A stretch of DNA of 64,000 nt, taken from positions 28,148,001-28,212,000 of the forward strand of contig OU612068.1 of assembly GCA_914767715.1 (NCBI GenBank), written 5' to 3'. Source of the stretch: Membranipora membranacea. Its lineage: Eukaryota; Bryozoa; Gymnolaemata; Cheilostomatida; Membraniporidae. The notes under the pieces were generated by a model. That model made no database searches. It was given only the letters and a program-made list of their open reading frames with translations, and had not been told where the DNA came from. The first letter of the stretch is position 1. Every line of letters begins with the position of its first letter. The translations under genes were made by a program, and so were the position numbers. Positions 44,221-57,149 of the stretch are shown one piece after another.

Positions 44221-46274
44221 TATATCTTTTATTTCATGTGATAATGTACGTCAAGTTACACAAAGGGAAAAAACGAAGACTTAATTTGAAAGCAAATGTA
44301 TTCAATGAATGCATGTTGAATAAACAAAAATATATGACCTGTAATGCTATGAAATACATGTACGGTAATACACATATCGAACGATGGGTGTGCCTACAAA
44401 TCGATGTTCTTCTAGGCTATTTTGAATGAGAATATACATAAAATATTGTAATTTATTATCATTCCGACATAACAAGGAACAGATACGGCTTGATTGATAG
44501 ATTATTATGATTGTTGAATGGTATGACTATTTGAGACAGTTGTGAACGTGAGAGTGGGACAACTAGAACTGCTGATTGTAATATATGTTCAAATTTTGAT
44601 GGTTCGATACATGTTTAAATAGCTTCTAAATTGTTGTTTTTTGTGTTTCTGTTTGTGTCAGTACCACTAGCCATTTGGCATTACATATCTTGGATAAATT
44701 TTGTTATAACATGAGTTTTTGTATCTATGGGCAATAGTCATTATATTCCTTGGCGTTCAGTTATTTTAGGAACATAAACAATTTGTGAGAGTTTTGAAAG
44801 GAAGGCTTTCCCTCTGTCGAACAGCATGAAAAATCCGACTCAACATAGGGCTTATTGCAATCAGCATGACTTCAAAATTATTGTACACAAATTATCAGGT
44901 CACCTGCGGCTTTGTCAAATTAGATTCTCACAATTTTCAGGGCCATAGTCTAGAAAAATTGATAGAGGAGGTAGGAATCATGGAGGGCACATCAGCCAGA
45001 CGGAATGTATGAAGCAGCTGGGCCAGGAGGGGTTTTGGGGCATTGCTCTACGAGTGTGCATTAATAATACTAATAGATGTGAATAGAAATCCAAACAGAG
45101 AAGTTACTTGAGCTGATTCTGGCATAGGTTTTTACAGCTTCTAGATCTGATACACATACACATCTAAAAAAACATAAATTTATAAATATATTTAATAGCA
45201 TATTATAGTATAGTATACATTATAAACCCCATGGTTTCTATGAGTGTTTCAATAAATTTTTCTCACCTTATATTAGCCAATGTGTTGGCTCTAATCAGTG
45301 AATCAGAGCCAAAACATTGGTTACTGGCTAGGTATATAACAACCGCCTGCCTGCCCTCTTGAGAGTTTGGTCTCACAATCACCGCTCTCCAGGCACGGTC
45401 ACTATATTGGGGATGTCATTGGATAAAACTAAATTGAACCTAAATGCTGGCCATACATGACAAGTTGGCAGACCCAGAAGTCAAAAGGTCTCAGCGGATG
45501 AACTCCTCACCCGCAGTACCACCCTGCGTCCCGCAGTGCGGATGTTATTTGCCCCTCCTTTGTCATCTTTTTAAGTTAAAACTTGAGCGTTCATATTATG
45601 GATGGTGTCATTTTACTTGATTTTACAAATGATAAAGTCGTACAAGCAATAATAGTACACTTATTATGAACAATTGTGACAGCAGAGTGTTGCCCGAGTA
45701 ATATTTCTATTATCATATTTACTAAAGTATTCTAGAAAATTAGTACGGATTGATGACTAGTTGGTACCTTGTTTGTATATAATGAGTAGTCATATAATGT
45801 GGGAGGTAGGAAAACATAGGTTCCCTCACAATAAGAAGCACAAAGGATTTTCTGGGTGACAGAAGCTGGAAAAACGGAGGAAAAAGAAAGATAGGGAGGG
45901 GATGGAGTTGAAAAAGAACTCTAAAAACTGGGAGCCTCCCTACCAAATAGGGATACTTGTCAGGTCTGACGCTGGCTGATTTTGGCTTCAATTTTTAAAC
46001 TATATAGTTGAACCACTGATATATATTCATATCAATATATATTCATATTCCGCTGATATGAATTCATATCAATGAGTTGAACTAAAGAACTCAATTTGGA
46101 GTTATCTTCCGTCTCAGAAAAACTTAGACTGAGAATCAATGCTGTTACAGTTTGTGTGCATATTAGTTTAGTATAAAAGTCAGTCTACACAAACTCAACA
46201 AGAAAATTTCCCTGCAGAACCAGCATTTCACAAATACTACTAGCACCTTCATAACAAATAAGTCAACAGTTATC
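44221..46274. other. intergenic sequence upstream of NDUFB3
   Basis: It contains an imperfect hairpin at about 45273-45333, the dispersed repeat copy 45790-45980, and an AT-rich direct/inverted repeat cluster at 46017-46070 (TATATTCATATCAATATAT type). No gene is supported and no clear TATA box lies near the NDUFB3 start. Confidence 0.5.
45790..45980. repeat. Dispersed repeat, copy 2
   Basis: A relative of 19480-19680 in the same orientation, sharing GAAGCTGGAAAAACGGAGGA, GGGAGCC and ACTTGTCAGGT blocks. An 83-codon minus-strand frame across it has no independent support. Confidence 0.7.
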
Positions 46275-47762
46275 ATGGGAGGAGGGCAGCATCCACCCGT
46301 GCCTGACTACAAAATCTATAAAGTTAATGATGCACCAGCACTAGTTAAAATGCAGGAGATGTTGGCTAAACAAGGACTGAAAGATCCATGGGCAAGGTAA
46401 GGTTTGTTGAAACTCATCATCATCATGGATTGATTTTGACACTTGAGCTTGGTTCTGATTCCTCCATCATCATCTGCTATTTTAATTATCTTTCCACTCT
46501 ACTAATTAAGTAATTTGTCTCATTTATGGACCCTTTATATGCTTATCCACAATAACAACAATCTAATGGATAATATCATCAAGGAGGAACATGTCCTGTT
46601 ACTGTCTTGACAAGCTTGTCAAGACAGGCTAGTTATGTTCATACCAAGGCTTAGTCCAAGGATTAACTCCTTGTTCATACTATACTATGGATGGACTACT
46701 ATTTCATTGGACTAAACAAAGAGCGCTGATTGGGACTGGTCAACATTTTGCCTATGCTAGCTTGTAGTTTCTGTTAGCAAGGAGTTACTCCTTGCAGTTA
46801 GTAGTTAGTTAACAGTTAAGACCAAGGTTTGGCACAGTGCAGCTGTGAGACAGTGTGATAGCACTATCTGGCTTCTGGGGCCAGCAAGCACATACTTAGC
46901 ACATACAATATCAATTTGCCCCACGTCTACTGATGTGTTCAATTTGTGATAGTTTTGGTGGGAGGAACGGGGACATGGTGATGTCTCTCTAGGTCTGCAG
47001 TACTAATCCACCCACTCACAAATATATATATTATGAAGTAGATTTGCTGCCTTATGTCAATTACCAACATTACTAAAATTTATGTAGTTCAGAATGGGCA
47101 CTAAAAACCATCGCTGGCTACGGGTGTTGTAAGGTATGTTGCAGGACATGTCTTACAGTGCTCAAGCCCTCTAATTTGATAAATAGAGATAAAAATAAAA
47201 CAGAACTCAAAGAAAAATGGAATGGGTGAAAAGCCTGTTTGAAAGTAACAATTTTGTTTGTTTGTTTATATCGACTTTAATGCCTGTCAATAGGGTAAGG
47301 TAAATAATACAGTGCTCACAATGATACAGTATATCTGGCACAGTATATCTGGATATTCAAGTATATTTAAATGTACCTAGTGGTCCTCACATAGCAGGTT
47401 TTTAATAGGCCTATAGGTCAAATAAAGTGTATCTATCCTACAAATGAATTAAGTGAACACACTACTCAATGAAATAGGATGGATATGGTTAAGCAAGGAC
47501 CAATGTCATTTATCATCCATGATGGTACCTCACATACAGATCATTCAACATAGAGTGAATAGAATGTGAAACCTTGCATATATTATTACTTTTTAACAGG
47601 AATGAGGTTTGGCGGTATACTATGAAAGGACAGAAAGGAGAGACACAATTGTCGGTGATCTGGAAATCTATGTTCAGGGGATTCCCAATTGCCGTTGGAG
47701 TAACAGGAGTGCTCATCGCTTATGATAAATTATTCAAAAAGGATGATCATGGTCATCATTGA
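46275..47762 (+). CDS. NDUFB3: NADH dehydrogenase [ubiquinone] 1 beta subcomplex subunit 3 (complex I B12 subunit)
   Basis: Two exons, 46275-46396 and 47600-47762, give 94 residues. The protein is an accessory subunit of the membrane arm of mitochondrial complex I. The family signature spans the splice site: GLKDPWAR joined to NEVWRY, matching the conserved LRDPWGRNEAWRY-type block of B12 proteins. A single hydrophobic helix follows (FPIAVGVTGVLIAYD) and the C terminus is His-rich (DDHGHH), as in orthologues. Length is close to the animal norm of about 98. The gene converges on TAF5, with 298 bases between the two stop codons. AATAAA at 48181-48186 would place its 3' end inside TAF5. Confidence 0.93.
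46602..46627. repeat. Perfect 26-bp palindrome in the NDUFB3 intron
   Basis: A continuous 13+13 base palindrome centred on AAGCTT (CTGTCTTGACAAG and its complement). Part of it recurs near 4142, so it is probably the core of a small repeat element. Confidence 0.85.
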
Positions 47763-48060
47763 TGACAACTCTTATTTTTAGATAGAATGATTTATGTTTG
47801 ACTTTTTTGCTGTGTCTGATTCGAATTCTGAAGAGAATCAGTTATTGCTGTGATTTAGAACTCAGTTTTTGAACATGATCTTTATCTATGTACAAGATAT
47901 GAAATATAATGTTCCTCATAGCAAAGTATGTCATCCATTACATGCAATCAATTACATGTAAACAGAAGTTTACTTGAGAAATCCAAAAGTAGCTGTAGAT
48001 GCTTTGCGAGGATATATACAAACAATTAACAGACAGTTATTTGAGACACAATTGCTTTTC

Positions 48061-51000
48061 TCATGGCGATTGAAATGCGCCGGCCGCCAACAGCAGATTT
48101 CTTCTGGTGAAATGAAGACACATCACTGGTGAGGCTTTCGTAGGGAATGACTGGATGCATGATATCAGAACACTAAAATAAATAAAGGAGTTAGAGAAAA
48201 GAGAGTTGCCTGCAATAACAGTGATAAATGGATAATAAATAGGTTCAGTTCAGAACTCTTGAAGAATTAAGAATATGTACAACTCACCACTTATCTTTAC
48301 AAACATGAAAGGGGCGCTTTGTAGGTAAATGCAGTACAATAGAAGGTTTTTCACAATACACGAATACAATTTTGAACATGACAAGACGAGAGTAGTGGGT
48401 TGGTGCTCGATATATACTCACAGTTGTGAATGTTGTTGTGTATTTGTATCAGGTGACATTCTCTCATCATTTAATGGTGACATATCCCATAAACAGACCA
48501 GATTATCCATTCCACCTAAATTAATGTCAATACTGATGATTCAATAACATGAAATTGGATTGTCAGTTATTTTAACCAAAGTAAAGGCATTGGTATCGTA
48601 CCTTACTTATACCTCAATTGAGCGATAGTTTGTGCACACATTTTCAGTTTATTTAAACATGCCCGGATGTGAGCCTCCTGAACTATATATAAATTTTGGG
48701 CTCTCATAACGATACTAACTAATCATGTAACCAATTTTGTAGCACATGCTGTGGTGGGGAAGGCAGATTCATGGGTAAGAGTGGTACAAATAAATTTTCC
48801 AATAAAAAGTTCCAATAAAAGCTCAAACTTGCAAGATAATTTGATGTAATGATTTTACCTGATGCTAGTATGTCTCCCTCCCGACTGAATGAGAGTGAGA
48901 TGATGGAGTCCGAGTGTTCTACCAGACATGATACCAGAGCACCATTAGATAAATCCCAGATATTAATATTACTGTCAGCACCTGCAATGAGTAATGGGTG
49001 ATTCACAGGTGATACACACCATAATCATTTCCTCTAAGACCAAGGGTAAACAACTTCACAACTTATTCTCTTTTGAAAATGACAAAGTTGTTGTTGTTTA
49101 AGGCAGTCAGTATATAATCATGTACTCATATGGATATTCGAGCAAAGAGCTCATGTATTGAACCTGGTCACTGTTACAGAATAATACGCATTTACTTACA
49201 AACCAGATTACCCAGATCCTATAAAATGGGGGTAAATTAGGTTGATGGTTTGTTATCTTAGGGAAGGTGACTCAGTATGTTGGCATTAATTTCAGTTTAT
49301 CTTTCTCTACCCATAATCATACTTTTATAAATGTACCTAAGTAGGTTGAAAAATTGAAATAACAAGCTCATCACATGACTCCATGTGCTGGTATTATTGA
49401 AATAATCTTGATTTTCATGAGACCAAGGCTAGGGTAAGGTATCTACTCCACAGTCAATCTATGCCAGCACAACATAGCCAAGTATCATCTCTACAGAAAC
49501 TTACAAATGAGTCAAATGTATGCAACATCTACATAACATACTTGCTGAGGCCAGATAACGTCCACATGGTGAGAAGCACAATGAGGTGATAACTCCCTTA
49601 TGTCCAGCCATAGTTCTCACACAGTGCCCATTCATGACATCAAACAGTCTAACAATTCTGTCTGATGAGCCAGTAGCAATGTAGTTTGTATTTGGGTGAA
49701 ACTTCACACACTGAAATAAAAGATAGCAATGACAATGTCACTTCGCCAAGAAGTTACAAATCCTCCGTCAGCCTTCCACATCCTTTTCTACAGCTGATTG
49801 AAATTTGCTGAATATTTCATGTGCATCCGTTAACATATTTAGAGTATTTATATGGTCATGTGTACATGTAAACCACTTACATCTACATCTGAGTAATGAC
49901 CAGCCAGTAGCCTCAGAGGCTGGAAATGATCTGTTGACCACAGCCGGGCGAGTCTGTCATGTCCGCCAGACACAAAGTAGAAGCCATGGTTACTAAACTG
50001 TACATCAAACACTGGGTAGTTATGTCCCTTGTAGCAGACAATGTTAGTCCATGTCATCAAGCTCCATAAGCGGACTAAAAGCAAATGATTATTAAAATAC
50101 TTGTCAAACTTGATTTTCCATTATCACATGTTACACCAATTTTATGCTATAAATTCTATTTCCAAACATGTAAGGATGTATTAGTCAGTAACAAAACAGC
50201 TGGCAATAAAATCTACATAGCCTACAATATGACTCAATGCATGTGAAACCTGAGGGAATGAGAATAGAGTGAACAATGAATTATGTGTGGTAAAATAACT
50301 GCGATATCGCCTAGTTTTAGAAGTCGTCTTCACAAAACTGGAGAGAAGATAACAAGAATGATGATAGTAAGCCATGTACCTATATATATTTGGTGTTGAA
50401 ATACGCTGAACATTTGGCCCAACTATAGTGACACTAAGTGACTAGTGAAACAGTGTACAGTGAGTTACTGACCTGTGCCATCTTCAGAGCTAGATAGTAG
50501 ATAATGTCTATCAGGACTAAATGATACAGCATAGACAGGACCACTGTGTGCTACCAGTGTCTTAGTGTCACTAGCTGTGGTATCGTCCATCATTCTCTCC
50601 AATATATCATCTATTAGTGACAACAAAAAAGTCATATGGTAGCAATTGTAATGCATTTGCATAAGTAAAGAATGCGTAGGAGCTTCAACACAATATTTTC
50701 ACTGAATGACATGCACCCATGCACAAAGAAATATAAAAGATGTATTTCAGAATTTGGGTGGCATCCACAATTCAATTGCATCAAAATATTTTTCAGATAA
50801 ATGGTGACTGATTCTAACCGGAATCCTTATCTAGATCTGCGAGTGTGTCACCAGATTTCATCGCCCGGAGTTTTTGATGAGATAATGTCCATACTTTCAA
50901 CGTTGAATCTTCAAAACCGGCAGCTAACATGCTGGTGTCGTCGGTGAATGTCACACTACATACTCTGAAAAAAAACAAGTAGAAGGTTAAAAGGGAGATA

Positions 51001-54000
51001 CACACATGACATACACAGTATAACTCATACAGCTTAGTCAGCAATTGGTCTTTACTATAAGACTATGGTCTCCTTACTTACCCAGAGAAGTTATTCAGGA
51101 ATGTATAGAAGCAGATAGAAGGCAGAGTTTTGGATGACAGGTCCACTCTTTTCTTACTGTCCTTGTATATTAAGATCTTTTCTTGCTTGTCAATATCCCG
51201 TCTGAAAATAAAGAACAAAGTTTTTGCTGATTTTGTAACTAAAGAATCGCATTGATTTCTGTGACACCTATATCATGACTTTGCAATGTGCGTACAATTC
51301 AGATGATCTGCACTTAATTGACAAAAATAAATAGGAAAGATCTAGAGGAGCAATTTTTTTCCAGAAATTCACCAGCAAGCCATTCATTCTTCATAGCATG
51401 TTTGTCTATGGATCGGTTGATTGATGGACAGAACAGTTAGTTATTGGTACTTATTTGAGAGTGTGTTGTTATACGTACAGCTCAGGAAGTGGCACTCTTG
51501 TAGTGTTCGGCGCGTTTGGATCATTCTTAGATTTCTTCAATGAAGAGGCATCTCGTCTACTTTTCTTTTTCTGCAAAACAAATTATCCAAGACATTGTTT
51601 ATCAACACAGATGATCATAATATATAATCTTATAACTTGACGTTGAGAAGTATAAGCTTGCCCATCTGTTCCTGCAGGACTGACAATTCAACACTTCTCT
51701 CAAGTAAACAACAGGTTGTGAACACAATGATGGACTATAGGAATGGTTCTTGACGGTGATTCGCAAAACATTGGTAAGAAGTTGCTCACAGAATTCCAGA
51801 ATTAAAAATAACATGCCTGACTTAACTTGGGATTTTGATCCAGTTACTGTTTGTCAGGCTCAAACAACAACTAAATCAGCAACAACAAAAACAACCACAG
51901 AGAACATACTTTTGGTTTATCCCCATCATCTCCCTCGTCTTCATCATCAATAGGAATATTAATATCCGGCTCCTTAAGTAATCCATAATATACCTTTACT
52001 TTGTTCACTGAAAAAAAGTACCAAATAATGCTTCCTATAGTATAATGTACACAGGTATAACCCTACCTGGAAGGTGTTCAATTTGAGTCATAATCAACTA
52101 AAATAGGACAACATTCTTTTCAGGCGATATTATAACATACCAACTGATCAAGGACAGAATATAACTAAATAATTTGAAGCTTAAAATAAATGACAAAGAA
52201 TATATATAATATATAATATAATATATAATATATAATATAATATATACACTCGGACTAGGTGAATAATTAATGACAAGAAGAAAAAAAGGTAAATATACTA
52301 TGGATACAGTTGTCTTCTATCATGCAATGTGGAGATGACTCTTAAATTAATCTTTTGTCAGGATAGGACCAAACATTGTTATAGTGTTTATGATTATGGT
52401 CAGGACCACCACATGCGTGTATGGTCACAAACAACAATTTTCTGGAATGTCCTATATATTTGTTTGTGATTTGATTTATTAGGGTGTATAAAATAGTTTC
52501 CAACTTACCGTCTTTCTTTGTCTCGCCAACCATGCTTCCAGTTGTTGCAGCAGTTTGATCTTTGTTTCTCGGTGGCCCATCGTAAGCTACAAAGAATGAC
52601 ATAAGTATATTATTCCTTCATATTATAAACTTCATCATGAACACATTTCAAGTATCAATGTATTATAGACCAATTCAATGTGACAACATCATATCTTCTT
52701 GTCAAATGTGTGTTGACATGATTTGGGTGACCAACCATTGTTTGTTATATTCCCATTAATGAGCATATATGCAGTACAATCAGTCGGTGATTACATTATA
52801 TGTGTGTTTATACTCACACAACAGGACTCACTTTCAATATGCAGCTGATCGTTGAGAATGGATTGCAGTGTTGACATCTTGTAATCTTGTATGTGACGCT
52901 TGAGATGGTTCAGCGTCTCTCGGGACATCTTCACAACAAACTTGTTAGATCTGAATAATAATAATAAATTCATTCATTCCTGAAGAGGTACATAGAATGT
53001 AGTTTTTTCAGTCTCGACAGTTTTTTTTCTTAAACATAAGCAAAGGAAATATGATGAGTAAATTTGTTGAGATGAGCTTACCTAGACAATTATACATTCT
53101 TGCTTGTGGTGATTGCAGTATACCAAACAGATAAATAAAACGTTATTGTTTATATTTTATTTATCTGTTTGGTATACAGCAATCTCTAAGCTCTAATGTT
53201 TGTATGTAATGTAAGGGGAGGAAATATTAGCTATTAAGTTGAGCTATTTTGGCGGTAACTGAATGTTAGCCCGCACCAACTTTAGCTAGCATAGGTGGAA
53301 GTTTGTATAAAGTAAAGAGAGTGAGCGAATTTTAGTTATTATTAGTTTCACTATCTCAAGCATGTGCAAAAAGGAGACTTTTTCCTCTTGTATATACTAT
53401 AATCCTCCTATTCTTATAACTCTATGATAAATATACAGTAGACAACATTGAGAATTTGTCAAGGCATACCTGAGGACCCCCACTAGAGGATCTGTCTCCA
53501 TATGTTCCTTCTTTCTTATTGTAGTCAGCTTCTCTAAATATTCAGCATAATTCTGGTCTTGTCTCTCCTCAAATGTGTCGAAAAATGCCATAGCTGCAAA
53601 CATGGGAAAATTTCTCATGAAATCTTAAAACTTACGGGATTTGTTTGCATTCTCCTCTTAACTGCATGATATTCTCAACCCCAAATTATTTGGAATGAGG
53701 CACAGCTATCGACACTTATTGTATGACTTAAACATGCAGCGAAATATTTCTTACCACTGAACTCGTGATTATTATAGACTAGATTCAGATACATGTGTAT
53801 GAATATTGGATATATTAGCAGTTTCAGTTCTTCCTATAAAAAAGACAAAGCAAGCAAAATTATTGAAAACGCCTGATAATGAAACCTAAAATGCATATGG
53901 ATCACCGGCAGTTTTATTTCAGCAGCCGCATACACTTATCCAATCGAGCTGTGAAGCCGTGACAAAATCATTCTAAACCGACGGACACAGAATCAAATAA

Positions 54001-55412
54001 ATTTAGAGACACAGGGTTATGTATATGTTCCAGACAGTTGCAGTGTTATCACTTACTTTATATACTTCCATAGTGTCGTCTATAAACTTGAAATAGTTAT
54101 CATAGTCCCCTTCAAATGTGGATGGCGCTTCTGTGCTACAAATACAATACAAAATAACGTTTTCAAAGTCAAGAGATATGAACAGCTTTTTACACCTAAG
54201 TATCCCACATTTTCTATAGCAATGTGACAAGGTTGAGTTGTGTTGTGAAAGCCTGGCCTGTTTTACTTAACATGGCCTTTTAGGCTAACACTTTTTAGTT
54301 GTCTTGTCATTATACATGCATCTTTAAGTACACATCCCTTAATCGGATGCTTATTGCAGGTTATGCCATCTACCAATCATTCCATTCTCACATATTTTTC
54401 TCTCTACATGAAACAGTTATAGGGAGTAAAGAGTGGTTACTTCAGGTATCGTAGCCCATCGTTGTCTGATGAGGTACTGCAGACATAGATACGCATATAC
54501 CTCATCAATATAGTCGAGTAGTCGCAAAGAGAGACGACTTTTGTTAAATCAAAGGTGTAAGTTGGATCTACAGAGTTATCCGCTTCATGGTAAATCAACA
54601 CCAGTTACACACAGCACCCACCTTTTGTAACTTTCTAAGGACTTGATCTGGGTGGCAGGAGGGGCCTGCGCTGGAGTCTGTAGATTGTTCTGAGTCTTAG
54701 CCTCATTCAGTAATGCTGCTTCTGTACCCTAAAAATATGCAGCAACAGCAAAATCAATTGCCCGAAAAAGATCAGTATTTCAACTCAATTCATTTTTGAA
54801 TTGGTTGACATTTCTGGGTATGCAACTGTAATGTAGGATGTTGGTTTAATCTGGAATATAAGTATTGATGGATAAGAACCACAAAACTAACCAAGTACCA
54901 TAAGTGGTCATCTTAAGTGAAGTATAGTAGACTCTAAGGTTTGCCAGCTTCTTACAATATCGTTTATGACCAACTTGGTAGTACAATACACACACAGTCA
55001 TACCGGCCATTCCAAACACTGATTATTAGCAAGCCTATATCTACCAGACAGCAGTATAGAGTCTAAACAACAACAATTATTACAGTTAAAACTATAAATC
55101 TACTATGAATTTTTTTCACCAGGGTAACTAATCCCAAACACTGAAGTCCATATCAGATCTATAATCCAATCTGTATTTTATCCAAACACATTCATTCTAC
55201 AAATAGCAGAATAAGTTTACATTAAAAAAAATCATGTAAAGGTGAACACTGACAACCATAGGTACCTTAAGGCCATTCTTCCTGAGAAAGTCTAAGATCA
55301 TGTCCATATCAGGCGGCTTAGCACCAGTTGTATCCATATTATTAGATGATGCATCCGGTGCCGCTGCTGGGAGGGAGATCCCGCTCATCATGTTAATATC
55401 CATACCTAACAT
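48061..55412 (-). CDS. TAF5: Transcription initiation factor TFIID subunit 5 (TAF5), 17 exons
   Basis: Seventeen exons from 55266-55412 down to 48061-48172 sum to 2019 bases in frame (672 residues). TAF5 is a scaffold of the TFIID core, forming the TAF5-TAF6-TAF9 module. Seen in order: a LisH-like segment (ILDFLRKNGLK plus GTEAALLNEA); the TAF5 N-terminal domain (FEGDYDNYFKFIDDTMEVYK, YPIFIHMYLNLVYNNHE, FFDTFEERQDQNYAEYL, NKFVVKMSRETLNHLKRH); an acidic linker; LPSICFYTFLN; six WD40 repeats (HSGPVYAVSFSPDRHYLLSS, GHNYPVFDVQFS, SGGHDRLARLWSTDHFQPLR, ATGSSDRIVRLFD); and the TAF5 ending LHFTRRNLLLAAGAFQSP. It is shorter than human TAF5 (800) mainly at the N terminus. The start is ATG 55412 or, if TTAG there is a splice acceptor, ATG 55403. 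Confidence 0.95.
52200..52250. repeat. (TATAA/TATATAATA)n AT microsatellite
   Basis: Tandem ATATAATATA units in a TAF5 intron. Confidence 0.9.
53112..53183. repeat. 72-base hairpin in a TAF5 intron
   Basis: 53118-53140 (GTATACCAAACAGATAAATA plus AAA) is perfectly complementary to 53155-53177. After one mismatch the stem extends by five more pairs (ATTGC/GCAAT), leaving a 14-base loop. The size is that of a small pre-miRNA-like hairpin or a tiny MITE. Confidence 0.85.
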
Positions 55413-57149
55413 AAAAACAAAACAGCACGTAAACAGTCGAGAATTCTTTTATCGCCTGATGTGTAGGCCTGTTGATAGTCTTCTAGCCAGGGGAGAGGGA
55501 TCAATAACATTTAGTAGTCACACTCACACATGGGAGAGTTATCTCTCAAAAACTTTTAGGGCCTATTGAGTACAATATGAAACCTAAAAGGGTAATGCAA
55601 GGCTGTGATGAGAGTACACCACTGAGTTAGACAAGCATAACCTAGATATGACTCCTTACATCAAATTAGTATCTGGGATGGAAGTGACGTCACCCATTGA
55701 TATATGATATGGCTTAGAAGCGAAATTGGGTTCATTCCAGGCTTGCCATTTGAGGTTTTTCAGATGGGGTACACAGAAGGTGCCAGGAAGCCATCAATAT
55801 GCAGTCAAAAATTTACTACAGTCATAAACCGATTTGGAAATCATCCTGTTGTGATATCAGTTACCCGAGCTACCAATAGTAATTTTATATATCTTTAATT
55901 GTCAATACTTGAATGGGAAGTAAGTAAGTACTACACTGCACTTCTGCCCAGAGAAATTAGGTTCTGAGGCCCATTCATTCTATGATGATCATTCCAAGGT
56001 CATGTTGATAGTGGAGTTCAACCATTTGAACATGTTCGTTTCCTGTGTGCATTAGCACTATGCATGACCCTACATTCACTAATGACTAAGAGTACTCCCT
56101 GAACATTTCAATAAATCATTCAATAAACCATCTCTTCTCTTGGACCTCTCTCTAAGTCTAAACAACAACAAGTCTAAACAACCATTCACAGGTCATGATG
56201 ATGATTGCAGACCATTTAACAGTAGTATGTGGTTTCATTTGTCCCATTCCAGATCTTTAGCTTTTCCTCCTTGTCTAGCTAGTTTATGTGTACATATGCA
56301 TACACACATGATTGATGCAAATGTGAGGGAACAGAATCAAAATGAAAAAAAAACAAAAAACATTAATTTTTATTCTTTTTTCATTAAGTAGACTAGTATA
56401 AGGTTCATGCACATGATTTTACACATAAGAAGCGAATCTCAGTATATTTACCTACTTACTATGAATTTAGGCTTAACTTAAAGGTCAAGGATTATCATTT
56501 CCTATTTAAACCAATCTGATTTTGGATAACAAAACTTGGCCAATTAGAGCCCAATAATGTATCACGTGTCTCCTCACACAGCAACAGCTTGCTTAGAAAC
56601 TGAAAAGTTGTGTGGAACTTTCTCAGCTAACTAGTGTAGACCCAGATTGACTCATTTTACAGACCTTGATTTTGTTCTCTGAAGCAGGTGAATTCTATGA
56701 GTTGTTTTGCGAATCTCATTAAATGTATCATGCCAATTATTCAGTTTTGCTTCGGAAACTTGATTGCTGTTAATAAATATTTAAAAGCAAGAATGATACT
56801 TTTGTGGTTCTGTATACTTGAAACTTGTCAACAATTCAATTGCTAACTAAACCCAATCATCCAACCATGTGTTCTACTCTACATGTCAAACATGCACTTA
56901 CCAACCTTTTCCTAGGTTCAGGCATTCACTGATTTTTCACAGTATGGTTCAGCAAAGATGTTGCTATCACACTGAAAATATTGCAATAGTAAAATCTCCA
57001 TCCATATGAGTATGACACTGGGTCAATTATGTGATACTGATATGAAAATGGTACATGAAACCAGGATCTAAGCTCCTCAGCCTTTTTAGTATTGTTTTCC
57101 AAATGTAACACACCTAAAATTCTTCTTTAAGTATCCAAACTAAACCAGA
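55413..57149. other. intergenic region between divergent TAF5 and the NME8-like gene
   Basis: About 1.7 kb of shared upstream sequence. It contains a CRE-type palindrome at 55685-55692. Short frames here have no domains. The TAF5 5' UTR probably begins here. Confidence 0.5.
55685..55692. promoter_or_regulatory. CRE-like palindrome TGACGTCA
   Basis: A perfect 8-base CREB/ATF site about 280 bases upstream of the TAF5 start codon, within the divergent promoter region. The sequence is exact; its use is inferred. Confidence 0.35.
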
